From Kribbella caucasensis (GTDB lineage: Bacteria; Actinomycetota; Actinomycetes; Propionibacteriales; Kribbellaceae): a stretch of DNA of 64,000 nt. This document shows positions 18,801-26,201 of the stretch, piece by piece (position 1 is the stretch's first letter; each line of letters opens with the position of its first letter). A program made the translations under genes and the position numbers. Location: contig NZ_SNWQ01000020.1 in the NCBI RefSeq assembly GCF_004361855.1, forward strand, positions 1-64,000, read 5' to 3'. The notes beneath the pieces were generated by a model that saw only the letters and a program-made list of their open reading frames with translations, had not been told where the DNA came from and made no database searches.

Positions 18801-19190
18801 GACAATATCGGGAGAATAGAAGTCCTCGTCCACGCAAAGGGCATGAATGCTGACCTCAGCACCCACGTCGATCAATCGTGCGCGCGCACGTGCAAGTGTG
18901 GTGCCAAGGATCACCGTATCGTCAACCAGTGCGACCCGTTTTCCTCGAAGTTCTCGCAAATCAAAGTCCAGCATTCTATCCGTAACAACTGGACTGTCTG
19001 TTCCAATGTAGCCTAGGCGAACGAGGGTGTCATACAGGCAATAGGATTTGCGAGCGATGAACATAACAACATCTGCATCCAATTGCTGCAAATGCCGCAT
19101 GAATTGACGAATGCCGTCAAGCATCCGCGGCTCGAATTGGCCCAAGACTTGACGATGCAGGCTGAGTTGGATCTCTGAGCGGCGCTGCAT
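15861..19190 (-). CDS. PRTase-like / nucleotide-cyclase-like fusion protein of a Pycsar-like module
   Basis: The 1109-residue protein has three parts. The N-terminal 160 residues read as a phosphoribosyltransferase fold: V-V-M-F-I-A-R-K-S-Y, then V-A-L-V-D-D-T-V-I-L-G-T-T at about 86-98, the PRPP-loop pattern h-h-h-h-D-D-x-x-x-x-G-x-T. A long helical middle (about 170-900) matches nothing I recognise. The C-terminal 200 residues resemble a class III cyclase/palm domain: Y-V-L-W-Y-D-L-V-D-S-K-G with a metal-type Asp near 917, then S-S-A-D-D-E-K-H-V-A-F-G with a second Asp pair near 976, then R-F-R-A-I-L-I. The divergent neighbour is a PycTM-type effector, which supports a cyclic-nucleotide defence role. 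The block is AT-richer than its surroundings. ATG at 19190 is preferred (AAGAAGG upstream); 19238 is an alternative. Cyclase activity is inferred. Confidence 0.65.
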   Translation of the reverse strand: MQRRSEIQLSLHRQVLGQFEPRMLDGIRQFMRHLQQLDADVVMFIARKSYCLYDTLVRLGYIGTDSPVVTDRMLDFDLRELRGKRVALVDDTVILGTTLARARARLIDVGAEVSIHALCVDEDFYSPDIVQLDHAELVGTDDFIKTFCAAEISALASLPRPYIVDFPISANTRIRRTDLGTFFSSIEWSTYKVDSPSRGTTDILAYTFFPSDLIYAELARSLGPDALACLDIVKVRAFGRLVDDAAWFSFVPIVTLQPLDVAGVERCARHIIQRLEESGAGPLDSLVGAIREPIGWLRITQYLLSSALGGRFLRSIASSIHGLPTVGFLDREAPIHFGPELGKRLESISAPAEHVVFGALSDDAPHIALNPAELPSDVKLRTAALFNDADAPADGIMLSSSHPSSGSIETDFSEIFLALFERYEIPARDEARRLGSGVLVADPEDAPFRDRLLKGIPWRSITEHLAKRYDTENDVHFRRLLSLILDGLNDLGISVPITCCEAGILYRAYRHGEDVPIHDGHLDLAFDAVDGILHGSGRDSLSRVALEKLLVLLFQLGISQGYILPKADVPSASRERLMLHRAFHLHGAIMEFRSRSSSASVNEIWFSKYLRRRNVLTLDSARKYQLGRRVDGSQVHSMAPAFAFGLGNIVGALMGGGLPGPAQTTDDLIALTTTRDARDTLAAIEAELVLFSEWWDEENGSSLRSAFSHRDLQMAAKLMTRLHRGNGYTAVNSALKKAHWYRTQFWRNVVDGGTSKLRHAGREGEARTWEGYWKPYIEAQTSTGGEALESAITQFAGICWSVGAWFAILEEGSVSQVQRSSSEKDIRNGAKKLSTWRARMTDASIAAPNDVLEVEELMESFRLSTLDERLSACRLALEKITTLRNSIDGAVSLVDFMLEEYGTPLVGQRYSYVLWYDLVDSKGNEWKEQDIDVETYRRRSFVFRRAANSQLIEMQQVARKKGGEVHPWKVGLSSADDEKHVAFGGRLALEWAIETLARLRKCAEAFPGVRFRAILIETNFVGTSLSRQHGGEMMGRSFLEHLSCLQQDLGDLEGSYLDSSCFVMVAGQGLIRSGVADRLGLGGIVAKGHPTEVEGNQRVTPVIYGHLSG

Positions 19191-19389
19191 ATCTTGGCCT
19201 TCTTTCCCGCGCTGGCGGAACGGTGAGGTTCCCTGCAAGAATGGCCCAGAGTATGCCCTCCGGCAAGTGCGCGGTTCAGGTCGGTTTGTTCAAATCTCTC
19301 GAAGATCGCTACCTTGGAAGCCGTCGAGCCGTGGCGGGTCGGCCATCAAGTGCTTGATCCATTCATTCGCTCGAAAGGATGTTTTGGCA
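19191..19389. promoter_or_regulatory. Divergent promoter region of the Pycsar-like pair
   Basis: This 199-base intergenic region separates the start codons of the cyclase-like gene (minus) and the membrane effector gene (plus) and must contain both promoters. No clear operator palindrome was seen by eye. Shared control of both genes is an inference from the layout. Confidence 0.5.
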
Positions 19390-19893
19390 ATGACGGATGA
19401 TGTCTCCGCATGCGCAGAGGTAATCCTCGCAGCGGCCCGAGAGGAGATCGGGAGGGCGGACGCAAAGGCATCCATCCTCTTGGCGGGTGCTGGCGTCGTA
19501 GTGGGTGCTCTGCTCGCCTCTGCACTCTCAAGCGATTGGAGTCCCGCGCGCCTGGTTTTGGCGGCGGCGATCCTCTGGTGGCTCAGCATTGCAGCTGTCG
19601 CGTTGGGCCTCGGCATGTTGGGATATTGCATCTACCCTCAAACCAAGCGTATCAAAAATGGCGGCAGCGTCATTTCTTACTTCGGTGATGTGGTCGGCCT
19701 GTCTCGCCTCCAGTTGGAGGCGGCGTTGGAGGAATCTGTAGCGGAGCCGAGGAGTGCGGTTTTGGATCAACTACTCCAAGTATCGGCGATTGCGGCAAGG
19801 AAATACTGGGCAATCAGTGCTGCACTACGACTGATGCTGTTCGGGACCATCGGAGCCGGTCTCGCCATCGCGGTCGATACCTGGCTGAGTTAG
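19390..19893 (+). CDS. Pycsar-type transmembrane effector (PycTM / DUF5706-like)
   Basis: The 167-residue protein fits the PycTM effector family in size and motif order. An amphipathic N-terminal helix ends in G-R-A-D-A-K-A-S-I-L-L-A (residues 21-32), then two adjacent membrane helices (about 28-47 and 53-77), a C-Y-C-I-Y-P turn, a cytoplasmic helical segment with S-Y-F-G-D-V near 96-101, A-R-K-Y-W near 136, and a final membrane helix (about 144-163). In Pycsar, cyclic pyrimidine nucleotides made by the cyclase trigger membrane damage by this protein and stop phage growth. The start at 19390 has GAAAGGA upstream. The gene is divergent from the cyclase-like fusion, and its 3' end overlaps purN antisense by 69 bases. 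Confidence 0.78.
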   Translation: MTDDVSACAEVILAAAREEIGRADAKASILLAGAGVVVGALLASALSSDWSPARLVLAAAILWWLSIAAVALGLGMLGYCIYPQTKRIKNGGSVISYFGDVVGLSRLQLEAALEESVAEPRSAVLDQLLQVSAIAARKYWAISAALRLMLFGTIGAGLAIAVDTWLS

Positions 19894-20475
19894 GTGACGT
19901 CGGAGGGTCAGAGGGGATTCGGATACAAGTTCCCCGATCACTTTCACATATAGATCCCGTTCAATAGACTGGATCCGTCTACGCAGACTGTCAGTAGTAT
20001 CGTCGTCAGCAACGGCGACCGGAGCCTGAGCGATGATTTCGCCGGTATCTATGCCTTCGTCGACCCAGTGGATTGTGACGCCTGTTACCTTCACTCCATG
20101 CGCCAAGGCATCACGGACTGCGTGGGCTCCGGGAAATGAAGGCGAGAGTGCTGGATGGGTATTAATTGTAGGATATGTCCCTATCACTGCGCTAGAGAGA
20201 ATCTTCATATATCCTGCAAGTACGAGTAGATCTGGATCGAATTTTCCAATTGCCCGGGCCAACGCTCGGTCGAAATCGTCCCGAGAAGTGAAATCCTCGA
20301 GGGTATTGGTAAAAACTGGAATCCCGTGTCGCCCCGCGCGAGCCTCGGCCCCTGTCCCCAACCTGTCGGTGCCAACCGCAGTTATCGTTGCATCAATGCG
20401 CGTTCCGCATGCGTCGAGGATTGCCTGCAGCGTCGTGCCTTCGCCAGATGCTAAAACGACAAGGTTTGCCGACAT
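19825..20475 (-). CDS. purN: Phosphoribosylglycinamide formyltransferase
   Basis: The 216-residue enzyme transfers a formyl group from 10-formyltetrahydrofolate to GAR in purine synthesis. Family features: N-L-V-V-L-A-S-G-E-G-T-T-L-Q near the start, I-N-T-H-P-A-L with catalytic Asn 105 and His 107, and W-V-D-E-G-I-D-T-G with catalytic Asp 143, at positions equivalent to E. coli Asn106/His108/Asp144. The start at 20475 has a strong GGAGGAG site. It stands alone: purH and other purine genes are absent. It is convergent with the effector gene and shares 69 bases with its 3' end, so its last 20 or so residues are probably not conserved. It may be a second purN copy carried by the island. Confidence 0.85.
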   Translation of the reverse strand: MSANLVVLASGEGTTLQAILDACGTRIDATITAVGTDRLGTGAEARAGRHGIPVFTNTLEDFTSRDDFDRALARAIGKFDPDLLVLAGYMKILSSAVIGTYPTINTHPALSPSFPGAHAVRDALAHGVKVTGVTIHWVDEGIDTGEIIAQAPVAVADDDTTDSLRRRIQSIERDLYVKVIGELVSESPLTLRRHLTQPGIDRDGETGSDGPEQHQS

Positions 20476-20916
20476 GGGCTCCTCCAGGTTCGTCGAGCGG
20501 AGAATGACCCTCGACGAGTCCGCCGGCGCCAGTCTTTTAGCTGAGGTCACGATACAGAAAATGGAGGCGACGGGACAGACTTCAGCTGCTGTGAGGGCTG
20601 AGCGGAACATGCTCGTCCTTCACCGGCTGAGAGGGACGAACCTGGCTACGGAGTGTTACATCCAGACCGTGAGGACCAGGACGTCATGGGCCACTTCGGC
20701 GTTGGTCTGCTCGTCGTACGTGCATGTCGCCAATGCCGCGTTCCAATGAAGGAGGAGCGCATCAAGCCCGGGGCGGTTCACTCTGCTCCCGCGCTCTGTC
20801 AAGTCCGCGTTCTCAGCCATGTGTTCGCCCACTGAGTGCACGGACCCAGAGCTCTGACCATGCTGCGCACACGCTTGTTCGCCGTCCGGCGGTGTCGACC
20901 GATCAGTAGCCCCCGC
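20476..20916. other. Gene-poor stretch
   Basis: The 441 bases between purN and the broken exonuclease gene hold no convincing gene. A minus-strand frame of about 54 codons (about 20656-20820, reading M-A-E-N-A-D-L-T-E-R-G) is possible but has no good ribosome binding site. The region may include the purN promoter near 20500-20560. Confidence 0.4.
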
Positions 20917-22030
20917 TCAGTCAATGGTGAGGCCGATCGCTGGCCAGAAGGCGGCTTCCGCGATGATGCGGGTTCCGTAGCTTCGCGCCTTCTTCGCTTT
21001 GCCCGACAAGGAGTTTGGGTCCGCGACAACGAGAATGTCCAAGGATTTGGTTACTCCGCCGTGCACCACGAGCCCGGCGGCTCTGGCGAGACCCTGCGCT
21101 TGCTCGCGAGTGACGGGCTGTCCATTGAGTCTTGCTTGCAGCGCCCCGGTGAAGCAGACACCCAAGCCACGTAAGGGTTCACCAGCCGACGCGGATGGCT
21201 GATGGGATCTTGCCTCGTGCAATGCGGCGCCGATCTCGTCCACTCCGAGGCCGAGCCCGGAGGCAACGTCCGCAAGATCGGTCAACTCAAAATCGGTGAG
21301 GACTCCGTCAGCGAGGGCAGTCACCGCCAGCGCACGTAAATAGGTGGCATGAGCCTGCTCGACATCGTTCCGTCGGAGTCCCCACTCCCCAGCCGTCTCG
21401 GCAAGGGCCTGTACTTCGTCACTATCGATCAAGCGATCCTCCAGCGCCCGATCGAGAAGATCGAGATACGCCGCGGTGTCCACAGGACTCCGTGCACTAC
21501 TGAGATCATGTGCCGGTAGGTGCCGTACCAGTTGTGCCAGGGCAGACAGTTCGGGTCTCCATCGCTCAGATCGGTCGTGTGTCCGCCCGGAGGCCGGCCA
21601 TATCGGCCAACCGGGGGTGTCCGGCCAATCCACGGGTACACATCCGAGGGCCGTCAGTGAGGTGGCCCCGTGAAGAGCCGATCTTCCAAGGTAGGTCGCT
21701 AACAGTCCGGCGGTTGCTGTTGCAGTCACCGAGTGCACTATGCGCATCCGGATGACCGAGGCCCTCTGCAGCCAGGCAGTTCGCCAGCCGACCGCCACCG
21801 AACCGACCGAGTCTGTATGACATACCCAGGGTGCAGAGCGCCGGCCAGGCTGGGGGAGTGGCACCGATACGTTGGTATTCAGCTGTGACGAACCCCAGGT
21901 CGAATCTGGCGTTGTGCGCGACGACCACTGAGCCGGTGAGCAGATCAGCGACATCTCCGGCGATGTCGATGAAACGTGGGGCGTCGAGAACGTCCGCACC
22001 TCGGATGCCATGTATGTGAGTCGGGCCTCT
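20917..22030 (-). pseudogene. DEDDh exonuclease with TerB-like and BRCT domains, frameshifted and 5'-truncated
   Basis: Reading on the minus strand from 22030, the Exo II-like segment V-V-V-A-H-N-A-R-F-D-L-G-F (preceded by T-H-I-H-G-I-R-G-A-D-V-L-D-A-P-R-F) and the Exo III segment H-P-D-A-H-S-A-L-G-D are in one frame. Just after, near 21725, the sense reading switches to another frame (A-T-A-G-L-L-A-T-Y-L-G-R-S), continuing through a helical middle to a C-terminal BRCT domain (G-V-C-F-T-G-A-L-Q...T-R-E-Q-A-Q...G-G-V-T-K-S-L-D-I-L-V-V-A). The Exo I motif is missing: the gene stops at the IS boundary near 22030. Intact relatives are DnaQ-like 3'-5' exonucleases. One frameshift plus loss of the 5' end make this a pseudogene. 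Confidence 0.75.
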
Positions 22031-23640
22031 AGGAGGCCGCTGAATAATCCGCGTGTCGTCGCGGTGTCTGCTGTGCGTGCTGAGAGGGTTTTGGCATGCA
22101 GGGTGTTGAGCGGGTCGACCGGGAACTGCTGGACGCGCGGGCTCTGGTGGGTCATCTGGTTCCTGAGGGCAGCATGTTCGCGTTCCTGGCGGAGCATCGG
22201 CGGGATCTGTTCGCCGACAGCGACTTCGATGACTTGTTTGGGTCGGGCCGGGGGCGGCCGTCGATCCCTGCGTCGGTGATGGCGTCGATTCTGGTATTGC
22301 AGGGTTTGCACGACTATTCCGATCGGGAGACGGCCGAGGCGGCGCGGTGTGACCTGCGGTGGAAGGTCGCGACCGGAATGGCGCTGGATGACAAGGGTTT
22401 CGACGCCTCGACCCTGGTGTATTGGCGACGGCGGTTGGCGAAGTCGGGTCGGCCGCATCGGATCAACGACGCGGTCCGCAAGGTGGTTCAAGCGACCGGG
22501 GTGGTGCGGGGCCGGTCGAGGCGGGCGGTGGATTCGACCATCCTCGACGACGCGGTGGCCACTCAGGACACGGTCACTCAGCTGATCTCGGTGATCCGCC
22601 GGGTCGGGCGGGAGGTGCCCGGTGCGGCCGAGCAGATCGCGGCGGTGTGCACCGGTCACGACTATTCCCGGCCGGGCAAGCCGACGATCGACTGGGACGA
22701 TCCGGCCGCACGGGAGGCGCTGGTGTCGGCGCTGATCAACGACGCGAACGCGCTGGTCGCGGTGCTTTCGGGGCGCAGGCTCGATGAGCGCGCCGAGAAT
22801 GTGGTGGCGTTGCTGGCGTTGGTCGCCGGTCAGGACGTGGAGCCGGCCGAGGGTAGCGATGGCACCGACGGGCGGTGGCGGATCGCGCGGCGGGTCGCGC
22901 CGGAGCGGGTGATTTCCACGGTGGATCCCGAGGCCCGGCATACCCGCAAGTCGCCACGCAACACCCGCGACGGGTATCGCGCGCACGTGTCGGCCGAGCC
23001 GGAGACCGCGATCATCACCGACGAGGCGCTCACCCCGGCCGCCGGGGCCGACAACAGTGACGCCGCCGTGGCCGAGAACTTCCTCGGCGCCGAGACCGAG
23101 GCACGCCAGTGGTATGGCGATTCCGCTTACGGCACAGGGGATCTGCGGGGCGCCATCGATGACGCCGGGCATGCGGCGGTGATCAAACCAGGCCCGGTGA
23201 AGCACCGGTCGAAGGCGAGTTCACCATCGACGACTTCACCGTGGACGAGGCCGCCGGCCAGGCCCACTGCCCGGCCGGACACACCCGGGCGATCACCAAG
23301 AAACGAGCCGTGGTCTTCGGCGTCTTGTGCCGCGACTGCCCGCTACGGACCCGCTGCACCACAGCCAAGAACGGCCGCATACTCCACCTGCACGACCGCG
23401 ACGCGCTGCTGCGCCAGGCGCGCCATGACTGGTCCGACAAGCCGGAACTGCGCCAGGACTACCGCACCTTCCGGCCCAACGTGGAACGGGTCATAGCCCA
23501 GATCGCCGCCAAGGCGGGCGCCGCGTCAAACTCCGCTACCGCGGCACCGACAAGAACAACGCCTGGCTCAAACACCGCACCGCCGCCCTCAATCTGCGCA
23601 ACCTCATCGGACGAGGGCTGGTTCAGTGTCGGTGAGTTCG
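22024..23640 (+). mobile_element. IS1182-family insertion sequence, degraded
   Basis: The element is bounded by the truncated exonuclease on the left and a truncated dTMP kinase reading on the right. Possible terminal inverted repeats are GGCCGCTGAATAATCC at 22035-22050 and, on the opposite strand near 23620-23635, an imperfect relative containing CACTGAACCAGCC. A small palindrome GGCCTC-TAG-GAGGCC at 22024-22038 lies at the left edge. The flanking genes do not match each other, so the element now marks a deletion or rearrangement rather than a simple insertion. Exact ends are uncertain. Confidence 0.6.
22096..23634 (+). pseudogene. IS1182-family transposase, two frameshifts
   Basis: The first frame (from ATG 22096) encodes a standard IS1182-type transposase: G-R-G-R-P-S-I-P-A-S-V-M near residue 50, the first catalytic Asp in V-D-S-T-I-L-D-D, and the second in W-Y-G-D-S-A-Y-G-T-G. 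After V-I-K-P-G-P-V near 23205 the sense reading moves to the frame giving E-F-T-I-D-D-F-T-V-D-E-A-A-G and a cysteine-containing segment (L-C-R-D-C-P-L-R-T-R-C). Near 23520 it moves again to the frame K-L-R-Y-R-G-T-D-K-N-N-A-W-L-K-H-R ending N-L-R-N-L-I-G-R-G-L at the stop 23632-23634. Two shifts make it inactive unless they are sequence errors. Confidence 0.8.
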
Positions 23641-23792
23641 TAGGCGAGTTGGCCGATTGGGCCTCGTGATGGTTCGGCGGTGAGATGGACGGAGACGTTG
23701 TCGGTTTTGAGGAGTTGGGCGAGGTGGGTGATGGTGGTGGTTTTGCCCACGCCGGACAGGCCGTCGATGGTGACGAAGAGTCCGGGCGGGTC
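23636..23792 (-). pseudogene. Thymidylate kinase N-terminal fragment
   Basis: On the minus strand, immediately after the TGA of the exonuclease fragment and in the same frame, the reading is G-L-F-V-T-I-D-G-L-S-G-V-G-K-T-T-T-I-T-H-L-A-Q-L-L, a P-loop typical of dTMP kinase, followed by H-L-T-A-E-P-S-R-G-P-I-G, the family's TR/P motif region. The reading is cut at the IS edge after about 50 codons and has no start codon in frame. It is a broken 5' part; the remainder was lost with the 5' part of the neighbouring exonuclease. Confidence 0.6.
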
Positions 23793-24122
23793 TCAGAAGA
23801 GGGTCGCGGCCGGTTCATCGGCGGCGCTATCCGTGGTGGCCTTGCCAGCCATGATGTTCAGCAGTTCGGTGAGTGTAAGCGGCGCGCGGTCGGGCGGTGT
23901 CGCCAGGTGGGCGAGGAGCCGGGCACATACGATCGCCTCGTACGTCGCTCGATGCGGTACCAGATCGTGAGGAAGTCCTTCGGCTAGGCCGAAGGCGTCG
24001 ACCAGGGCGCCGAGTTTGTAGGAGTCGCGGCCGTCAGCCAGCGAAGAGCCCTTAGAGTCGCGCGAGTAGTCGCTGCTGGGCAAAGCGAGGATCTCGGCGC
24101 ATAGTGCTGTGCTATCACTCAA
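23793..24122 (-). pseudogene. C-terminal fragment of a second DEDDh exonuclease-like protein
   Basis: The 109-codon frame has a segment Y-K-L-G-A-L-V-D-A-F-G-L-A-E-G-L-P, then H-R-A-T-Y-E-A-I-V-C-A-R-L-L-A-H-L, the C-terminal Exo III-like part of a DnaQ-type exonuclease, with Tyr-Glu where D is normal. The first 35 residues do not read like an exonuclease and the catalytic N-terminal half is absent, so this is a remnant. It lies directly upstream of the dTMP kinase fragment; such exonuclease-kinase pairs may once have formed one operon (inference). Confidence 0.5.
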
Positions 24123-24737
24123 CCAACGCGGACCTCGCTATCGGTTGGCCCCACGGTTTTGGGTCTCACCCCGCGTGTGGTCGGGGCCTGTCGGGCCGAG
24201 TTGTCGCCTCTCCTGTCCGGCGCGACTTGAAGGCACTTGACCTCGTCGAGTGCGGTATGACCGACTTTGATGAGGCGATCCGGGCCAGCTGCCCGGCTGT
24301 GGGCTCACAGATCGATTGCTGCCTAATGGATCCTTCAAAGTTGCGGTAGGCAAGTACCTGCTCCGTCACTGCTCCGTGAGCCGATGGCAAACGATGATCA
24401 CCGCCGCGGAACGCTGAGAGGCAAACCCGCAGGTCAGGCGCCGATTCAGTCGTGTGTCGTCTGTCGCCCGCCAGGAACGAAGAGATCTACACCATCTCCG
24501 AGGGGTTTCGAGACTTCAACATGCCTGCCCAATCTCCCGTCGGCCGAGCCTCGGCAGGGTTGCCCATGGTGGTGCCTGGCCTTGGCGTACAGGTGGCATC
24601 GCTTGGCTACAGCGGCCTGGTGACATGGCCCCAGCTGATGGGCGTGGGCGTCCACGCGGATTGTTCTGGGTCTCGGACGTTGAGTCTGCATAGCCGTTCC
24701 GGATCGGGACCGGACGGGCATTCGTGCGGAGGTCTGG
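24123..24737. other. Gene-poor stretch upstream of the integrase
   Basis: I see no supportable gene in these 615 bases. Excisionase genes are often found next to integrases, but no small helix-turn-helix frame with a ribosome binding site is visible here. The integrase promoter should lie in the last 150 bases. Confidence 0.45.
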
Positions 24738-26201
24738 ATGGCGAAGCAGCCGTTGCCGCTGGGAACTTGGGGGACGATCTCGTCTCGGGCTATGCGCTGG
24801 GACAAGAAGGGGCGTGCGGACAAGTTCGAGGCGAAGGCTAGGTATCGGGACGTCGATGGGCGGACTCGGCGGGTGGCGGCTTGGGGGAAGACCGCTACCG
24901 AGGCGGAGAACAAGCTCAGGACGATGTTGAAGACTCGGACGAGGTTGAGCGGATCCGCGGAGATCAAGCCTGAGAGCCGGGTGTCGGTGGCGGTTGAGCT
25001 GTTCCTGGCTGAGATTAAGGAGCTTGGAGAGCAGGAGGTCTTGGCACCGGGGACACATCAGACCTACCGGTATCAGTGCGACAAGAATCTGACGCCACGA
25101 ATCGGCGAGATTCGTCTTGTGGAGTTGACGACGCCGCGGGTGAATGACGTGATTCAAGCCATCAGGAACGAGGTCGGGGTCGCGAGCGCCAAGACCTGCA
25201 AGAGCATCCTCTCAGGGGCGCTCTCGATGGCGGTGCGGCATGGGGCGTTGATCGCGAATCCGGTTCGGGAGATCAAGATTCGTGGAAAGAGGCGGCGTCG
25301 GTCGCCCCGAGCGTTGGAGGAGGACGAGAGAGAGGCATGGTTCGAACTGCTGCGGCAGGATGAGCGCGCGGTTCGGGCTGATCTGGTGGATCTGTGCAAG
25401 TTCATGCTGGCTACCGGTGAGCGGATCGGTGAGGCGCTGGCCGTCACTTGGAAAGATGTGAATCGGGAGACGGGGCAGATCAACTGCAGCTACCAGGTTC
25501 AGCGACTGAAGGGCCACGGGCTGATTCGCCGGCGCGTGAAGTCGGCGGCTGGCGAGCGGGTTCTTGTGCTGCCGCGATGGGCGCTTGAGATGGTGCTTGC
25601 TCGGTGGAACGAGGGCACGCCGTCTGGCTCACCTGTCTTCCCGGACTCCAAGGGCGGGTTCCGGGATCCGCATAACGTCCAGCATGCGCTGCGGAACGCA
25701 CGCCGTCCTGTGGGTGGTCAGCGTCGAACAGAGCTGGGGCAGACCCTGAAAGCGCATCGGCGGCGAGCTGGATTCACACAGACTCAGATCGTCGACAAGC
25801 TCGGCTGGCGGAAGACGAGGATCAGCCTGATCGAGACCGGGCGGGTGAGGCTGGAGGCGGAAGAGGCGGTCGCCTTGGCCAACGCGTACCGGTTGAGCAA
25901 GCGCGATCGGACAGCGCTGCTGGAGCTGACCGAGCTGGCCGGCATGCGGTCGCTGGCTGACGAGATGGCTTGGGTCACTGCCCACGTCTTCCGGAAGACG
26001 ACCGCGACGATCCTTGAGGACGCAGGGCAAACGCCACGGAAAATTGCCGATCAGCTTGGACACTCAAGGATCTCGACCACGGTCGACGAGTACGTCGGTC
26101 GGCGTGCTCGTAATCCGGAGGCAGCAGGCCTGTTGGATGAGGCGCTGAGGGGCATCCATGAGCAGCACCGGCAACCAACGGAAGGGGCCGCGATCGATTG
26201 A
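24738..26201 (+). CDS. int: Tyrosine recombinase/integrase with an internal XRE helix-turn-helix domain
   Basis: The 487-residue integrase has an N-terminal arm-binding-like domain, a core-binding SAM-like domain (about 80-180) and a catalytic domain with Arg 229 (T-G-E-R-I-G-E-A-L), Lys near 268, H-V-F-R (His 416, Arg 419), G-H (His 442) and Tyr 452. Between the first Arg block and the H-x-x-R block an XRE helix-turn-helix of about 65 residues (331-395) is inserted: L-G-Q-T-L-K-A-H-R-R-R-A-G-F-T-Q, then R-K-T-R-I-S-L-I-E-T-G-R. All catalytic residues are present, so it is probably active. A GGAGG site precedes the ATG. It reads toward the tRNA-Thr 3' end 76 bases away, its likely attachment site. 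Confidence 0.88.
   Translation: MAKQPLPLGTWGTISSRAMRWDKKGRADKFEAKARYRDVDGRTRRVAAWGKTATEAENKLRTMLKTRTRLSGSAEIKPESRVSVAVELFLAEIKELGEQEVLAPGTHQTYRYQCDKNLTPRIGEIRLVELTTPRVNDVIQAIRNEVGVASAKTCKSILSGALSMAVRHGALIANPVREIKIRGKRRRRSPRALEEDEREAWFELLRQDERAVRADLVDLCKFMLATGERIGEALAVTWKDVNRETGQINCSYQVQRLKGHGLIRRRVKSAAGERVLVLPRWALEMVLARWNEGTPSGSPVFPDSKGGFRDPHNVQHALRNARRPVGGQRRTELGQTLKAHRRRAGFTQTQIVDKLGWRKTRISLIETGRVRLEAEEAVALANAYRLSKRDRTALLELTELAGMRSLADEMAWVTAHVFRKTTATILEDAGQTPRKIADQLGHSRISTTVDEYVGRRARNPEAAGLLDEALRGIHEQHRQPTEGAAID

Noticed and set aside
20917..23205. A single 762-codon minus-strand frame
   Set aside because: Only its last third is sense (TerB-like and BRCT part of the exonuclease). The rest is antisense to the IS transposase and is Arg/His/Pro-rich shadow sequence.
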